Below are positions 14,059 to 21,200 of a DNA stretch of 35,847 nucleotides, in pieces. The translations under genes and the position numbers were made by a program. The stretch comes from Bacilli bacterium (GTDB lineage: Bacteria > Bacillota_I > Bacilli_A > RF39 > UBA660). Numbering within the stretch: the stretch's first letter is position 1; the number at the start of each line of letters is the position of its first letter. The notes beneath the pieces were generated by a model, which saw nothing but the letters and a program-made list of their open reading frames with translations, made no database searches and was not told the origin of the DNA. The stretch spans positions 1-35,847 of the forward strand of contig JAEDJT010000012.1 of assembly GCA_016296185.1 (NCBI GenBank), in the 5' to 3' direction.

Positions 14059-15285
14059 CTACTTTTTTATAATTTTTTTAACAGATTTTAATAATCTATA
14101 CACTTTATTTTTTGGACTTATACTAATTTCAAAAGAACCAAGTAATTCTTCAACATATCCACCAAATCCTTTTTTAAATTCATATACACCATAATCTTTT
14201 CCTTGAGGATTAAATACATCTTGAATACCATAGAAATTATATCTTCTATATCCATTATCAGCAGCATATTTAATTAATTCCCATTGTAATCTATATTGAC
14301 CACAGAAATTCATATATTCAGCATAAGATCCACTAAATAAATATACAATTTCATTACCATATAACATAAACATAGCAGCAGATAAAGGAATAATATTGCC
14401 TTTTTCTTTCTTTAATTCTTCTGTATCTTTAATCTTTTTAATGTTATTAAGAATATCATTTCTCATAACTTCTTTTTTCTTCTTATTAGATGCAGAATCA
14501 GATAATTCTTCTACTTTTCTTTCCATTTCTTCATTATCAGCTTTTAAAGCATTTATATAAGTATCACAATTTAATGAACAAATTTTAAAAGTAACATCAT
14601 CACCAAATACATCATACATGCTTTCATAATATTCTAATGATTTATCAGCAAAATCTCTTCTATCACAAGTATCACTAGTAATTTTTTTAAATTCACTTAA
14701 TTCATCTCTTTTAAGAGTTTTAATATCTAACTTATACTTAGATATAGTTCTATTAATATAATTACGCGTACTACTTCTAAAATCATTAAATAATTCATCA
14801 CTAGATTTACCATTAATATCTAAAACATAACACCATTTAACTTGAGCACCATCATTATCTTTATATCCCATTCTATGTAAATTGAATTTAACATCTCTAT
14901 TATCAATTTGTCCTTCAATTACATTAGCATCCATATCTCTTGATATATTAGGTATATAAGGGTCTATAACTAATCTTAAACCATTCTTACTTTTTAAGAA
15001 ATTAATACAACTACCAGTCATATATTTTAATAATTTATCATCATGATAATCTAATATAAAACCTTTATAAGCTTCAAATGTTTTAGCCCCCATAAAAGTA
15101 TGACCAGTACTAGCTATTAATGAAGCAGCAACAATTTTATTATCTTTTTTTACACCAACTAAATAAACTTCTCTACCATCACGTTCTAATTTTTCCATCA
15201 TAGGAATAGATTGAAAGAAATTATTAGTATCTTGTTTTTCAACAAATTTACTAAATTCATCTTTAGTTAATTCTGTAAATTTCAT
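14059..15285 (-). CDS. FemA/FemB/MurM-type aminoacyl-tRNA-dependent peptidoglycan ligase
   Basis: This family adds amino acids from aminoacyl-tRNA to the side-chain amine of lipid II or its precursors, building the interpeptide bridge. The 408-residue length is typical. Visible hallmarks are the N-terminal F-x-Q-S-I-P-M-M-E-K-L start, the V-G-V-K-K-D-N-K-I-V-A-A-S-L-I strand, R-N-Y-I-N-R-T near 170, a long helical coiled-coil arm at about 245-295 (highly charged Lys/Glu), and the closing Y-N-F-Y-G-I-Q-D-V-F-N-P-Q-G-K-D-Y-G-V-Y-E-F-K-K-G-F-G-G typical of Fem C-terminal GNAT domains. It implies a walled cell with a diamino-acid cross-bridge; the amino acid added is unknown. GGTGAT lies just before the ATG. 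Confidence 0.93.
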   Translation of the reverse strand: MKFTELTKDEFSKFVEKQDTNNFFQSIPMMEKLERDGREVYLVGVKKDNKIVAASLIASTGHTFMGAKTFEAYKGFILDYHDDKLLKYMTGSCINFLKSKNGLRLVIDPYIPNISRDMDANVIEGQIDNRDVKFNLHRMGYKDNDGAQVKWCYVLDINGKSSDELFNDFRSSTRNYINRTISKYKLDIKTLKRDELSEFKKITSDTCDRRDFADKSLEYYESMYDVFGDDVTFKICSLNCDTYINALKADNEEMERKVEELSDSASNKKKKEVMRNDILNNIKKIKDTEELKKEKGNIIPLSAAMFMLYGNEIVYLFSGSYAEYMNFCGQYRLQWELIKYAADNGYRRYNFYGIQDVFNPQGKDYGVYEFKKGFGGYVEELLGSFEISISPKNKVYRLLKSVKKIIKK

Positions 15286-15331
15286 AATATCACCTATACT
15301 TAGTATACACTAAAATCCCTACTTTTCCCAT

Positions 15332-15360
15332 AAAAAAAGACTTAGTTTAACTAAATCTTT
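15332..15360 (-). terminator. Intrinsic terminator of the SPFH/zinc-ribbon operon
   Basis: AAAGACTTAG (15336-15345) pairs with CTAAATCTTT (15351-15360) with one G-U pair in the RNA, then a T-run on the minus strand. It abuts the TAG stop at 15361-15363. Confidence 0.85.
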
Positions 15361-15930
15361 CTATTTATTTTGAGTTAAAGGATTACGACAGAATTGGCAA
15401 ACACCAGTTTTTGCTGACAACATATTACTTGCTCCACAATGAGGACAAATAACAACACCAGTATTTTGAGCCTTTTCTCTCTTTTCTTGCATAATTAAAT
15501 CATTTTTAGCTTTTTCCTTAGCAACTAATTCTTCTTGTCCTTTTACATAGTTATTAACTAAACCTTTAGCTCCACTAACAAATTGTGTAACTACATAATT
15601 AACAACATAAGAAACAATTACAAATACTACACCAAAAATAATTAAATTTTTACTATATCCTAAAAATTCTCCATATAATGAACTATCAACTATTTTACCT
15701 AAATAAGGAACCTTTAAACTAGTAAATCCTAAAACATAATTTAAAAATTTAGGAATTAAAATAACAACACCTAAACTAATTAATGTACTAGGAATAAAAT
15801 ATACTTTATGTTTTCCATAAACAAAATATCTAAATACTATTAAAGCGAATCCTAAAAAAGGAATATAATATAACAGTAAAAGAATTACTGGTAAACTACA
15901 TAACATTTTAATTAACTTATTGTCAAACAT
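15361..15930 (-). CDS. Membrane protein with C-terminal zinc ribbon (YdjH-like position)
   Basis: This 189-residue protein has three or four hydrophobic segments (about 10-35, 45-70 and 93-118), a charged helical stretch (about 125-160) and a C-terminal zinc ribbon, C-P-H-C (162-165) with a second C-x-x-C pair about 15 residues later (C-Q-F-C). It is the last gene of a three-gene operon, starting two bases after its upstream neighbour. In Bacillus subtilis the SPFH protein YdjI is encoded with membrane partners YdjG and YdjH that recruit it and PspA to the membrane; position and layout suggest an analogous partner. No specific sequence match to YdjH is claimed. Confidence 0.65.
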   Translation of the reverse strand: MFDNKLIKMLCSLPVILLLLYYIPFLGFALIVFRYFVYGKHKVYFIPSTLISLGVVILIPKFLNYVLGFTSLKVPYLGKIVDSSLYGEFLGYSKNLIIFGVVFVIVSYVVNYVVTQFVSGAKGLVNNYVKGQEELVAKEKAKNDLIMQEKREKAQNTGVVICPHCGASNMLSAKTGVCQFCRNPLTQNK

Positions 15931-15932
15931 AT

Positions 15933-17426
15933 CTATTGTCCTTTCATAATATTATTTATGATATTATTTTTAGCCGTTTCACCACTTAAACTATGATCAT
16001 TTCGACCATCAATTGAACTACTAGATAACTTAGTTCTTGATTCAAAGAAATCATCAACCTGCCTCAAGTTAGAAGTTTCATTTTTTGTTTCTAATTCATA
16101 ACTATGTCTCGCATCAGAATTTCTATATTTAGAATAAATAATAAAGAAATACACAAAACCAGATAATAAAAATATCCAATTAAAATCAAAATCATCTAAC
16201 ATACACATAACAATTATACCTAGTATTTCTACAATAGCAGAAATAAAGAATAATAATGGCATATGAATTGGAACACTACCCATTGTTTCTTTAGTTCTAG
16301 CATTTACAGCAACATAATGTAATATTTTTTTATTACCTTTAATTTGTAAATAACTATATAACCATACAGGTAAATAAGCAGCTTTCCATTGTTCACCTTT
16401 TACATCTAATTGTTGAGTAGTCCAATTAGTACCACGATCATAAAAACTCATAGTTTCTCTTGTTGAAAATTTAGCAACATCTTTAGCTTGTTCATGAACA
16501 ATAGGTTTTAATACATCAATATTTGTATCTCTTTTTTCAGAAGTAAAACCTCTTAAATAATTCGCATCATATTTAACACAATTTTCAACATCAAACGGCA
16601 TTATTGAATTAATAATATTAGTAGTTTTAGTTGAATTATTCTTATCTAATTTATCAGCACTAGATTCAATAGATAAACCATTAATAATAATATCAAATTC
16701 TCTTTCTACATTATAACAATCTGCATCATAGTATGTTTTTTTGTGTTCATCACTACCAACAGTATATTCTCTTGTTTTATGTTCAGCTTTACCTTTAAAT
16801 GTAGCATGACCATTAACATCTACTAACATATAAGGTAAATAAACACCCATTACATTTTCAGAAGTAAACTCTTGTTTAAATTTAGGAAAAGCAAAGAACT
16901 TTCTTTTACCTACAAATTTATCAATTTCAACTTTAGCTTCTTCTTTAGTAATACCAAATGGTAAAACAATATCAGGAATACTACCATTAGGAATTTGTTG
17001 ATTAACACCTAAAATACTACGACACCAGTGACATTTTGCAGATGTAGCATTTGAAGTATCGACTACAACTTCTGCACCACAACTTTCACATTTAAAAGTT
17101 ACAACATCATTAGCATCAGCAGAAATATTTGATGCTCCAGAAGCAATAACTTCACCTGATAATTGTGAAATATCATCAACTAAACCATCAACTTTTTTAG
17201 CTTCAAATTCATGTCTACAAAATTGGCATTTTAATTTACCAGTTTTTATATTAGTCATGATATCTGTTGATCCACATTTAGGACACTTATTTTGTCCATC
17301 TTTGTTACCAACATCAGTTTGAACAACAGTTTGTTCAGTAGAAACAGTAGAAGCTACTGCAGCTTGTGCAGTAGCTGTATTAGTATCAACAGTATTTTCT
17401 GTATTTACATCACTACCATTATTCAT
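15933..17426 (-). CDS. Double zinc-ribbon membrane protein (YdjG-like, TFIIB-type ribbons)
   Basis: This 497-residue protein has a Thr/Val/Ala-rich disordered start (1-45), then two zinc ribbons: C48/C51/C67/C70 and C113/C116/C132/C135. A large central domain contains Y-L-P-Y-M-L-V-D and W-K-A-A-Y-L-P-V-W-L-Y-S-Y, seen in proteins often labelled TFIIB-type zinc-ribbon or mis-labelled PriA-like in Firmicutes. Two adjacent membrane helices (about 389-435) and a hydrophilic tail follow. It starts three bases after the SPFH gene stop, with its ribosome-binding site in that gene's last codons. Inferred role: membrane partner that anchors or regulates the SPFH scaffold. Confidence 0.72.
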   Translation of the reverse strand: MNNGSDVNTENTVDTNTATAQAAVASTVSTEQTVVQTDVGNKDGQNKCPKCGSTDIMTNIKTGKLKCQFCRHEFEAKKVDGLVDDISQLSGEVIASGASNISADANDVVTFKCESCGAEVVVDTSNATSAKCHWCRSILGVNQQIPNGSIPDIVLPFGITKEEAKVEIDKFVGKRKFFAFPKFKQEFTSENVMGVYLPYMLVDVNGHATFKGKAEHKTREYTVGSDEHKKTYYDADCYNVEREFDIIINGLSIESSADKLDKNNSTKTTNIINSIMPFDVENCVKYDANYLRGFTSEKRDTNIDVLKPIVHEQAKDVAKFSTRETMSFYDRGTNWTTQQLDVKGEQWKAAYLPVWLYSYLQIKGNKKILHYVAVNARTKETMGSVPIHMPLLFFISAIVEILGIIVMCMLDDFDFNWIFLLSGFVYFFIIYSKYRNSDARHSYELETKNETSNLRQVDDFFESRTKLSSSSIDGRNDHSLSGETAKNNIINNIMKGQ

Positions 17427-17429
17427 AAA

Positions 17430-18614
17430 CTAGATTCCTAAAATTTGAGCTTTTACTTTATCGTAATCTTCTTGAGTAATAGCACCAGCATCTAATAATT
17501 TTTTCATTTCTAATAATTTAGCTGTTCCATCTTCAGCAGGTTGAGCAGCTTGATTAGTATTAATAAAAGGATTAGTTCCACCATCAGTAGGTTGAGCAAC
17601 AGCTCCCATCATATTACCAGCAGCGTTCATACCCATGCCCATAAATGCCATACCAGCACCACCATTTTGTCCAGCAGCTTCAATACCACGAGCAGCAGAT
17701 TGTTGCATGAATGAGTTTCCTCTTGCACCAGATAAAGCATCTGCTTTTTGAACATCTGTAAGTAATGCTTTAGTATTTTCATCGTATTCAATAGATAGAA
17801 TTGCAGTTTTAACAATTTCTAATCCTCTTGAAGTTTTCCATTGATATGCAGCTTCAACAGCAGCACTCATTGATTGAGCAAATCCAATTTGATCTCCTTG
17901 GATTTTAGAAATTCTATTTCCTTTAGAAGGATCATTTGTATAATTTGAGAATGCAGCAGATAAAGTTCCTACTACTTCATTGAATAATTGATCTCCAATA
18001 GGATTATCCATATCACTAAAATCAAAAATTGGAGCACCAGGTTGTAAATAACTAGCTGGAACTACATTTTTAACAAATAATAGTGGATCCTTAATTTGAA
18101 TTGTATAAGTACCTCTTGTAACAGCACCAGCTTGTGTATTTAAGAATGCATCATCCCAATAAATAGGTCCTTGAGTACCAAATTTATTTCCAGCGATTTC
18201 TTTTAAATTAACATAGAAAGCTAATTGTTGACTAGAAGCTTGTCCACCAAATTTGAATTTTTCCCATGATGAACTAATAGTAGATGCTAAAATACCATCT
18301 CCACCAAAGAATGATTTTGAATTAATATCATCAGATTTAAATTCATATCCTCCAGCTTCAGCAAGTAAACCTGTTACTGCTCCATCTTGCATTGTAATTA
18401 ATGCTGTTCCTTCTGGAACGATAATTTTACTACCATTAGTAATTACATTAGCTGAACCTTTAGTATTTTCTCCACGTCCATTGTTAGTTCCTTTAGGTAC
18501 AGCTGGAAAAATAGCAGCTGTAGCTGAAAGACCAGCTTGTGGTTCATAGAAATCTAACCATTGATCAGCAAAAGTGCCTCCTAAAGCACCTCCAAAAGCT
18601 TTAATAAAACCCAT
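17430..18614 (-). CDS. SPFH (band 7) domain protein with C-terminal SHOCT domain (YdjI-like)
   Basis: This 394-residue protein has no true membrane helix. The SPFH domain (about 45-290) includes V-P-E-G-T-A-L-I-T-M-Q-D-G, the F-Y-V-N-L-K-E-I-A-G-N-K-F-G-T-Q-G-P-I-Y-W-D-D element of the virion-core-protein-like subgroup (Pfam Band_7_1), and ALSGARG after the core. A Gly/Met/Gln-rich linker (about 305-360) leads to a SHOCT domain, LLEMKKLLDAGAITQEDYDK. Such proteins form membrane-associated scaffolds in envelope stress; Bacillus YdjI recruits PspA. First gene of a three-gene operon. Its codon context looks richer (GGA, GCA, CCA) than its neighbours, consistent with good expression. Its leader is unusually long (18615-18683). 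Confidence 0.9.
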   Translation of the reverse strand: MGFIKAFGGALGGTFADQWLDFYEPQAGLSATAAIFPAVPKGTNNGRGENTKGSANVITNGSKIIVPEGTALITMQDGAVTGLLAEAGGYEFKSDDINSKSFFGGDGILASTISSSWEKFKFGGQASSQQLAFYVNLKEIAGNKFGTQGPIYWDDAFLNTQAGAVTRGTYTIQIKDPLLFVKNVVPASYLQPGAPIFDFSDMDNPIGDQLFNEVVGTLSAAFSNYTNDPSKGNRISKIQGDQIGFAQSMSAAVEAAYQWKTSRGLEIVKTAILSIEYDENTKALLTDVQKADALSGARGNSFMQQSAARGIEAAGQNGGAGMAFMGMGMNAAGNMMGAVAQPTDGGTNPFINTNQAAQPAEDGTAKLLEMKKLLDAGAITQEDYDKVKAQILGI

Positions 18615-18683
18615 AAACTTACCTCTTTCTTAAAATAGATTTTATAATGAATAGCAACAATCTATCCGACCCTATTCCTATTC
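18615..18683 (-). promoter_or_regulatory. Long structured leader of the SPFH operon
   Basis: About 70 transcribed bases, against 10-20 for most genes here. ATAGATT (18635-18641 on the plus strand) can pair with AATCTAT (18659-18665), while GAATAG (18649-18654) can pair with CTATTC (18672-18677 or the repeat at 18678-18683); the pairings overlap and exclude each other. GAAAGAGG precedes the ATG. It is a candidate for post-transcriptional control; no known riboswitch was recognised. Confidence 0.4.
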
Positions 18684-18689
18684 CACTTA

Positions 18690-18719
18690 ATTATATCATA
18701 ATAGAATAATTGACTACAA
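18690..18719 (-). promoter_or_regulatory. Extended -10 promoter of the SPFH operon
   Basis: TTGTAG (18714-18719), 18 bases, then TATAAT (18690-18695) with TGA before it, forming a perfect TGnTATAAT. Confidence 0.65.
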
Positions 18720-18720
18720 T

Positions 18721-18744
18721 AAAAAAAGAGTCTATGACTCTTTT
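18721..18744 (-). terminator. Intrinsic terminator of the zinc-ribbon single-pass gene
   Basis: AAAAGAGTC (18724-18732) pairs with GACTCTTTT (18736-18744) around TAT, then Ts. It abuts the TAG stop at 18745-18747. Confidence 0.9.
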
Positions 18745-20157
18745 CTAACTTAATGAATTTACTTTTTCTTTATAAGTATTTAATAAATTAGTATAATCTT
18801 CATTATTATTTAAATCTAATGCTTCATATAAACTACTATAAGCAATAATAACATCTTCTATTTGACTATATCTAATTAATTTATCATCATCAGATAATTC
18901 TTCAATTCCAGATTCAATTTTAATAACATCATTTTTAATTAGAATTAAAACATCATCAACTACAATAGATAAATAACTTTGAGCTTTAGAATAATAATTA
19001 TTATCTTCTTCAATCTTACTAAATAAAACATAAGCTTCATTATATGATTTTTCATTTAATAAATCTAAAGCTTCAAAATATGGTTTAGCATTATTACAAC
19101 TAGTATCAAGTTTATCAATTAATTTTTGATAATCACCATTGTTTAATAATCTTATAGTGCCTTCACCATTAGTTTCAGTTATTGCATAAATATCAGATAA
19201 TAATTCTTTATATTTATTACTATCATTATTAAATGAAACAATAGAACTATATTCATTAGTATTTAATTCTTCTAACTTATCTTCAATTAATTTATACATT
19301 TCTTTTTGAGTTTTTTCCAACTCTTCTCTATTATTTCTAATATCCATTAATAATTTCTTTAATTCTTTATCATTATTGCTATTTATAAAATTATTTAAAA
19401 AAGATTCAGTATTACTAGAATTATATACTACATTTTCATTACTTTTTTTATTATCCATTATATATAATGCAGTAAAACAACCACAAATAATAACAATCAT
19501 AATAACAAAAGCTGTAATTAAAGTACGTTTTCTTTGTTTAATGCTATCATCAGAATCAAATACATATTCTTCTTGAACTTCTTCTGGATCACTAGTTAAA
19601 TCAATATCACTAACAGGTTCATCAGCAATATAAGGTTTAATTTCATTACCATTATTCATATCTTCAATTTGTTTATTAATTAAACCAGTTAATGATAAAT
19701 CATCTTCTGAAGTAACATTAGGTTTAAATTGAATAGTTTTATCCATATCATCTAAAAATGGATTTGTAACTTCATATTCATCTTTTACCTCAACGCCATT
19801 ATAATCATATTCAGCTTCATTATCAGATAGATTAGTATCAATAGGTTCAATTTCAATAGTTTTATCTAAATCAGTGATTTTAGTTATCTCACTAGTATCA
19901 AAAGGTACTCCACCAATTTTTTTATCACTATCATCTTTTAAATCAGTAACAAGATTATTTAATGAAGGTAGATCATCTAAATCAACTTCATCATCTTCCA
20001 TTGCATCAATAGCTTCTAAAAACTTCTTTCTTTCATCTTCTTCAGATATAACAGGAAGAACACTAGTAAATGCACTTTGTTGTTCTAATAAAGAACCACA
20101 TTCAGGACAACGTTCAAAATCTCCATCTATATCTTTATTACATATTAGACATCTCAT
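18745..20157 (-). CDS. Zinc-ribbon, single-pass membrane protein with extracellular helical domain
   Basis: This 470-residue protein has an N-terminal zinc ribbon (C3, C6, C17, C20), a long acidic disordered cytoplasmic region (about 30-205), one membrane helix (211-233) and an external, mostly helical domain (about 240-470) rich in Asn, Glu and Leu. The cytoplasmic part carries a repeated short motif: DLDKTIEIEP (96-105) and DMDKTIQFKP (137-146). Threonines in such T-I/T-x-x-I settings are typical of phospho-threonine sites read by FHA domains, but this is inference. The plan resembles the zinc-ribbon plus external helical stress proteins of Firmicutes. It has its own promoter and terminator, next to the SPFH operon. 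Confidence 0.65.
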   Translation of the reverse strand: MRCLICNKDIDGDFERCPECGSLLEQQSAFTSVLPVISEEDERKKFLEAIDAMEDDEVDLDDLPSLNNLVTDLKDDSDKKIGGVPFDTSEITKITDLDKTIEIEPIDTNLSDNEAEYDYNGVEVKDEYEVTNPFLDDMDKTIQFKPNVTSEDDLSLTGLINKQIEDMNNGNEIKPYIADEPVSDIDLTSDPEEVQEEYVFDSDDSIKQRKRTLITAFVIMIVIICGCFTALYIMDNKKSNENVVYNSSNTESFLNNFINSNNDKELKKLLMDIRNNREELEKTQKEMYKLIEDKLEELNTNEYSSIVSFNNDSNKYKELLSDIYAITETNGEGTIRLLNNGDYQKLIDKLDTSCNNAKPYFEALDLLNEKSYNEAYVLFSKIEEDNNYYSKAQSYLSIVVDDVLILIKNDVIKIESGIEELSDDDKLIRYSQIEDVIIAYSSLYEALDLNNNEDYTNLLNTYKEKVNSLS

Positions 20158-20181
20158 CTAACCACACCCTTATACTCTAAT

Positions 20182-20190
20182 ATCATATCA
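20182..20190 (-). promoter_or_regulatory. Extended -10 promoter for the gene at 18745-20157
   Basis: TGATATGAT lies 24 bases upstream of the ATG at 20157, with AAGGGTGTGG in between as ribosome-binding site. Confidence 0.45.
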
Positions 20191-20200
20191 TACAATAAAT

Positions 20201-20224
20201 AAAAAAAGAAGATATAAATCTTCT
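20201..20224 (-). terminator. Intrinsic terminator containing the stop of the DUF3419-like gene
   Basis: AGAAGAT (20207-20213) pairs with ATCTTCT (20218-20224) around a 4-base loop, then a T-run on the minus strand. Two bases of the TAG stop (20223-20225) are in the stem. Confidence 0.85.
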
Positions 20225-21101
20225 AAATATATTTACCCAATACTAAAACCTTATCTGTAATATCTTCTCTTCTACCATCAGAATATATAGATTTAATTAA
20301 TATAGAATAAGCTTCAGGATTCTTATCAACAAATTCTCTTAACACTTTATCATGATAAGCTTTAGTAGCATGATAACAATAAGCAAAGAATAAACTACCA
20401 TTATCTTTTAAATGACCATGTAAATCTTTAACAGTATTAATATATTCACTACTATTTTGATAATCTTGAATATTAGATAAGAATATAGCATCGTAATTAT
20501 TACTTAATTTACAACTTAAATTATTAACATCTGTACAAATAAATTCACTATTAAAAGGTTTATTAAATAAAATATTTTTTAAAATAGAATAATTACTAGG
20601 AGTTAAATAATCATTACTACTATATATAGTATATGGATCACTTCTATCAGTAAAAAATAAAGAAGTAGCAAAATATAAATAGTTTCCACTATACTTACAT
20701 AACTTATATAAATAATTAAAATATTCATATACATCTTCATCTAAATATTTTGCAAACTTAAGATATATTTCATAATTAAAAATATTATTTTTATTATCTA
20801 TACCAAAATATTCTATAAAAACTTCTCTATCTAAATTCATTAAAGCCGTTCTTTTCAGTTTCAAAAACATTAAAGTTAATCTATTAATATCAAATAAATC
20901 TACTCTATTAGCTCCATGTAAGTAAGCATTTAAATAATGATCACCAGAAGAACAAACAGTTAAAACATCTTTACCATTTAAATCAGGAATATAACCACTA
21001 ATATTTTCTGTAGTAAAAACATAAGTACTATCATATTCAGTAAAAGTTCTATTTCTATCTAATTCATTATAAAAAACTTTATTTACTTCTTTAAGTTCCA
21101 C
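20223..21101 (-). CDS. DUF3419/BtaA-like S-adenosylmethionine-dependent transferase
   Basis: This 292-residue cytoplasmic protein has the DUF3419/BtaA-type nucleotide-binding core near 43-90: V-L-T-V-C-S-S-G-D-H-x-L-N-A-Y, then G-A-N-R-V-D-L-F-D-I-N with L-K-L-K-R-T-A-L, matching that family's S-G-D...D-x-N...L-K pattern. A later strand, YDAIFLSNIQDY, and LKDNGSLFFAY complete a Rossmann methyltransferase plan. BtaA itself moves the 3-amino-3-carboxypropyl group of S-adenosylmethionine to diacylglycerol to make betaine lipid; this protein is shorter and the substrate is unknown. The start is GTG at 21101, set by GGGGGAG at a suitable distance. It diverges from the gene at 21201 across a 17-base inverted repeat. 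Confidence 0.65.
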   Translation of the reverse strand: MELKEVNKVFYNELDRNRTFTEYDSTYVFTTENISGYIPDLNGKDVLTVCSSGDHYLNAYLHGANRVDLFDINRLTLMFLKLKRTALMNLDREVFIEYFGIDNKNNIFNYEIYLKFAKYLDEDVYEYFNYLYKLCKYSGNYLYFATSLFFTDRSDPYTIYSSNDYLTPSNYSILKNILFNKPFNSEFICTDVNNLSCKLSNNYDAIFLSNIQDYQNSSEYINTVKDLHGHLKDNGSLFFAYCYHATKAYHDKVLREFVDKNPEAYSILIKSIYSDGRREDITDKVLVLGKYI

Positions 21102-21120
21102 AATAACTCCCCCAAGTAAA

Positions 21121-21137
21121 AATGATTATATATCATT
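21121..21137. repeat. AATGAT/ATCATT inverted repeat between divergent genes
   Basis: AATGAT (21121-21126) and ATCATT (21132-21137) flank TATAT. The minus-strand reading places a TATAAT within this element, so a protein bound here could affect the GTG-started gene. It is a candidate operator; the AT content makes chance occurrence possible. Confidence 0.35.
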
Positions 21138-21146
21138 AATTTTATT

Positions 21147-21175
21147 TTGACAAATAAAGCTATATTTTATATACT
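21147..21175 (+). promoter_or_regulatory. Canonical sigma-A promoter TTGACA-17-TATACT
   Basis: TTGACA at 21147-21152 and TATACT at 21170-21175, exactly 17 bases apart, is the best -35/-10 pair in the window. The predicted start near 21182 lies about 19 bases before the ATG at 21201. Confidence 0.85.
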
Positions 21176-21200
21176 ATCATTCGCTAAAGGGGGTTATTAT

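Noticed and set aside
18253..18549. 98-codon plus-strand reading frame
   Set aside because: It is fully antisense to the SPFH gene, with no promoter or ribosome-binding site; a by-product of that gene's codon use.
19874..20161. 95-codon plus-strand frame opposite the zinc-ribbon membrane protein
   Set aside because: It is antisense to the well-supported gene and has a Ser/Lys-rich sequence typical of a mirrored acidic coding region.
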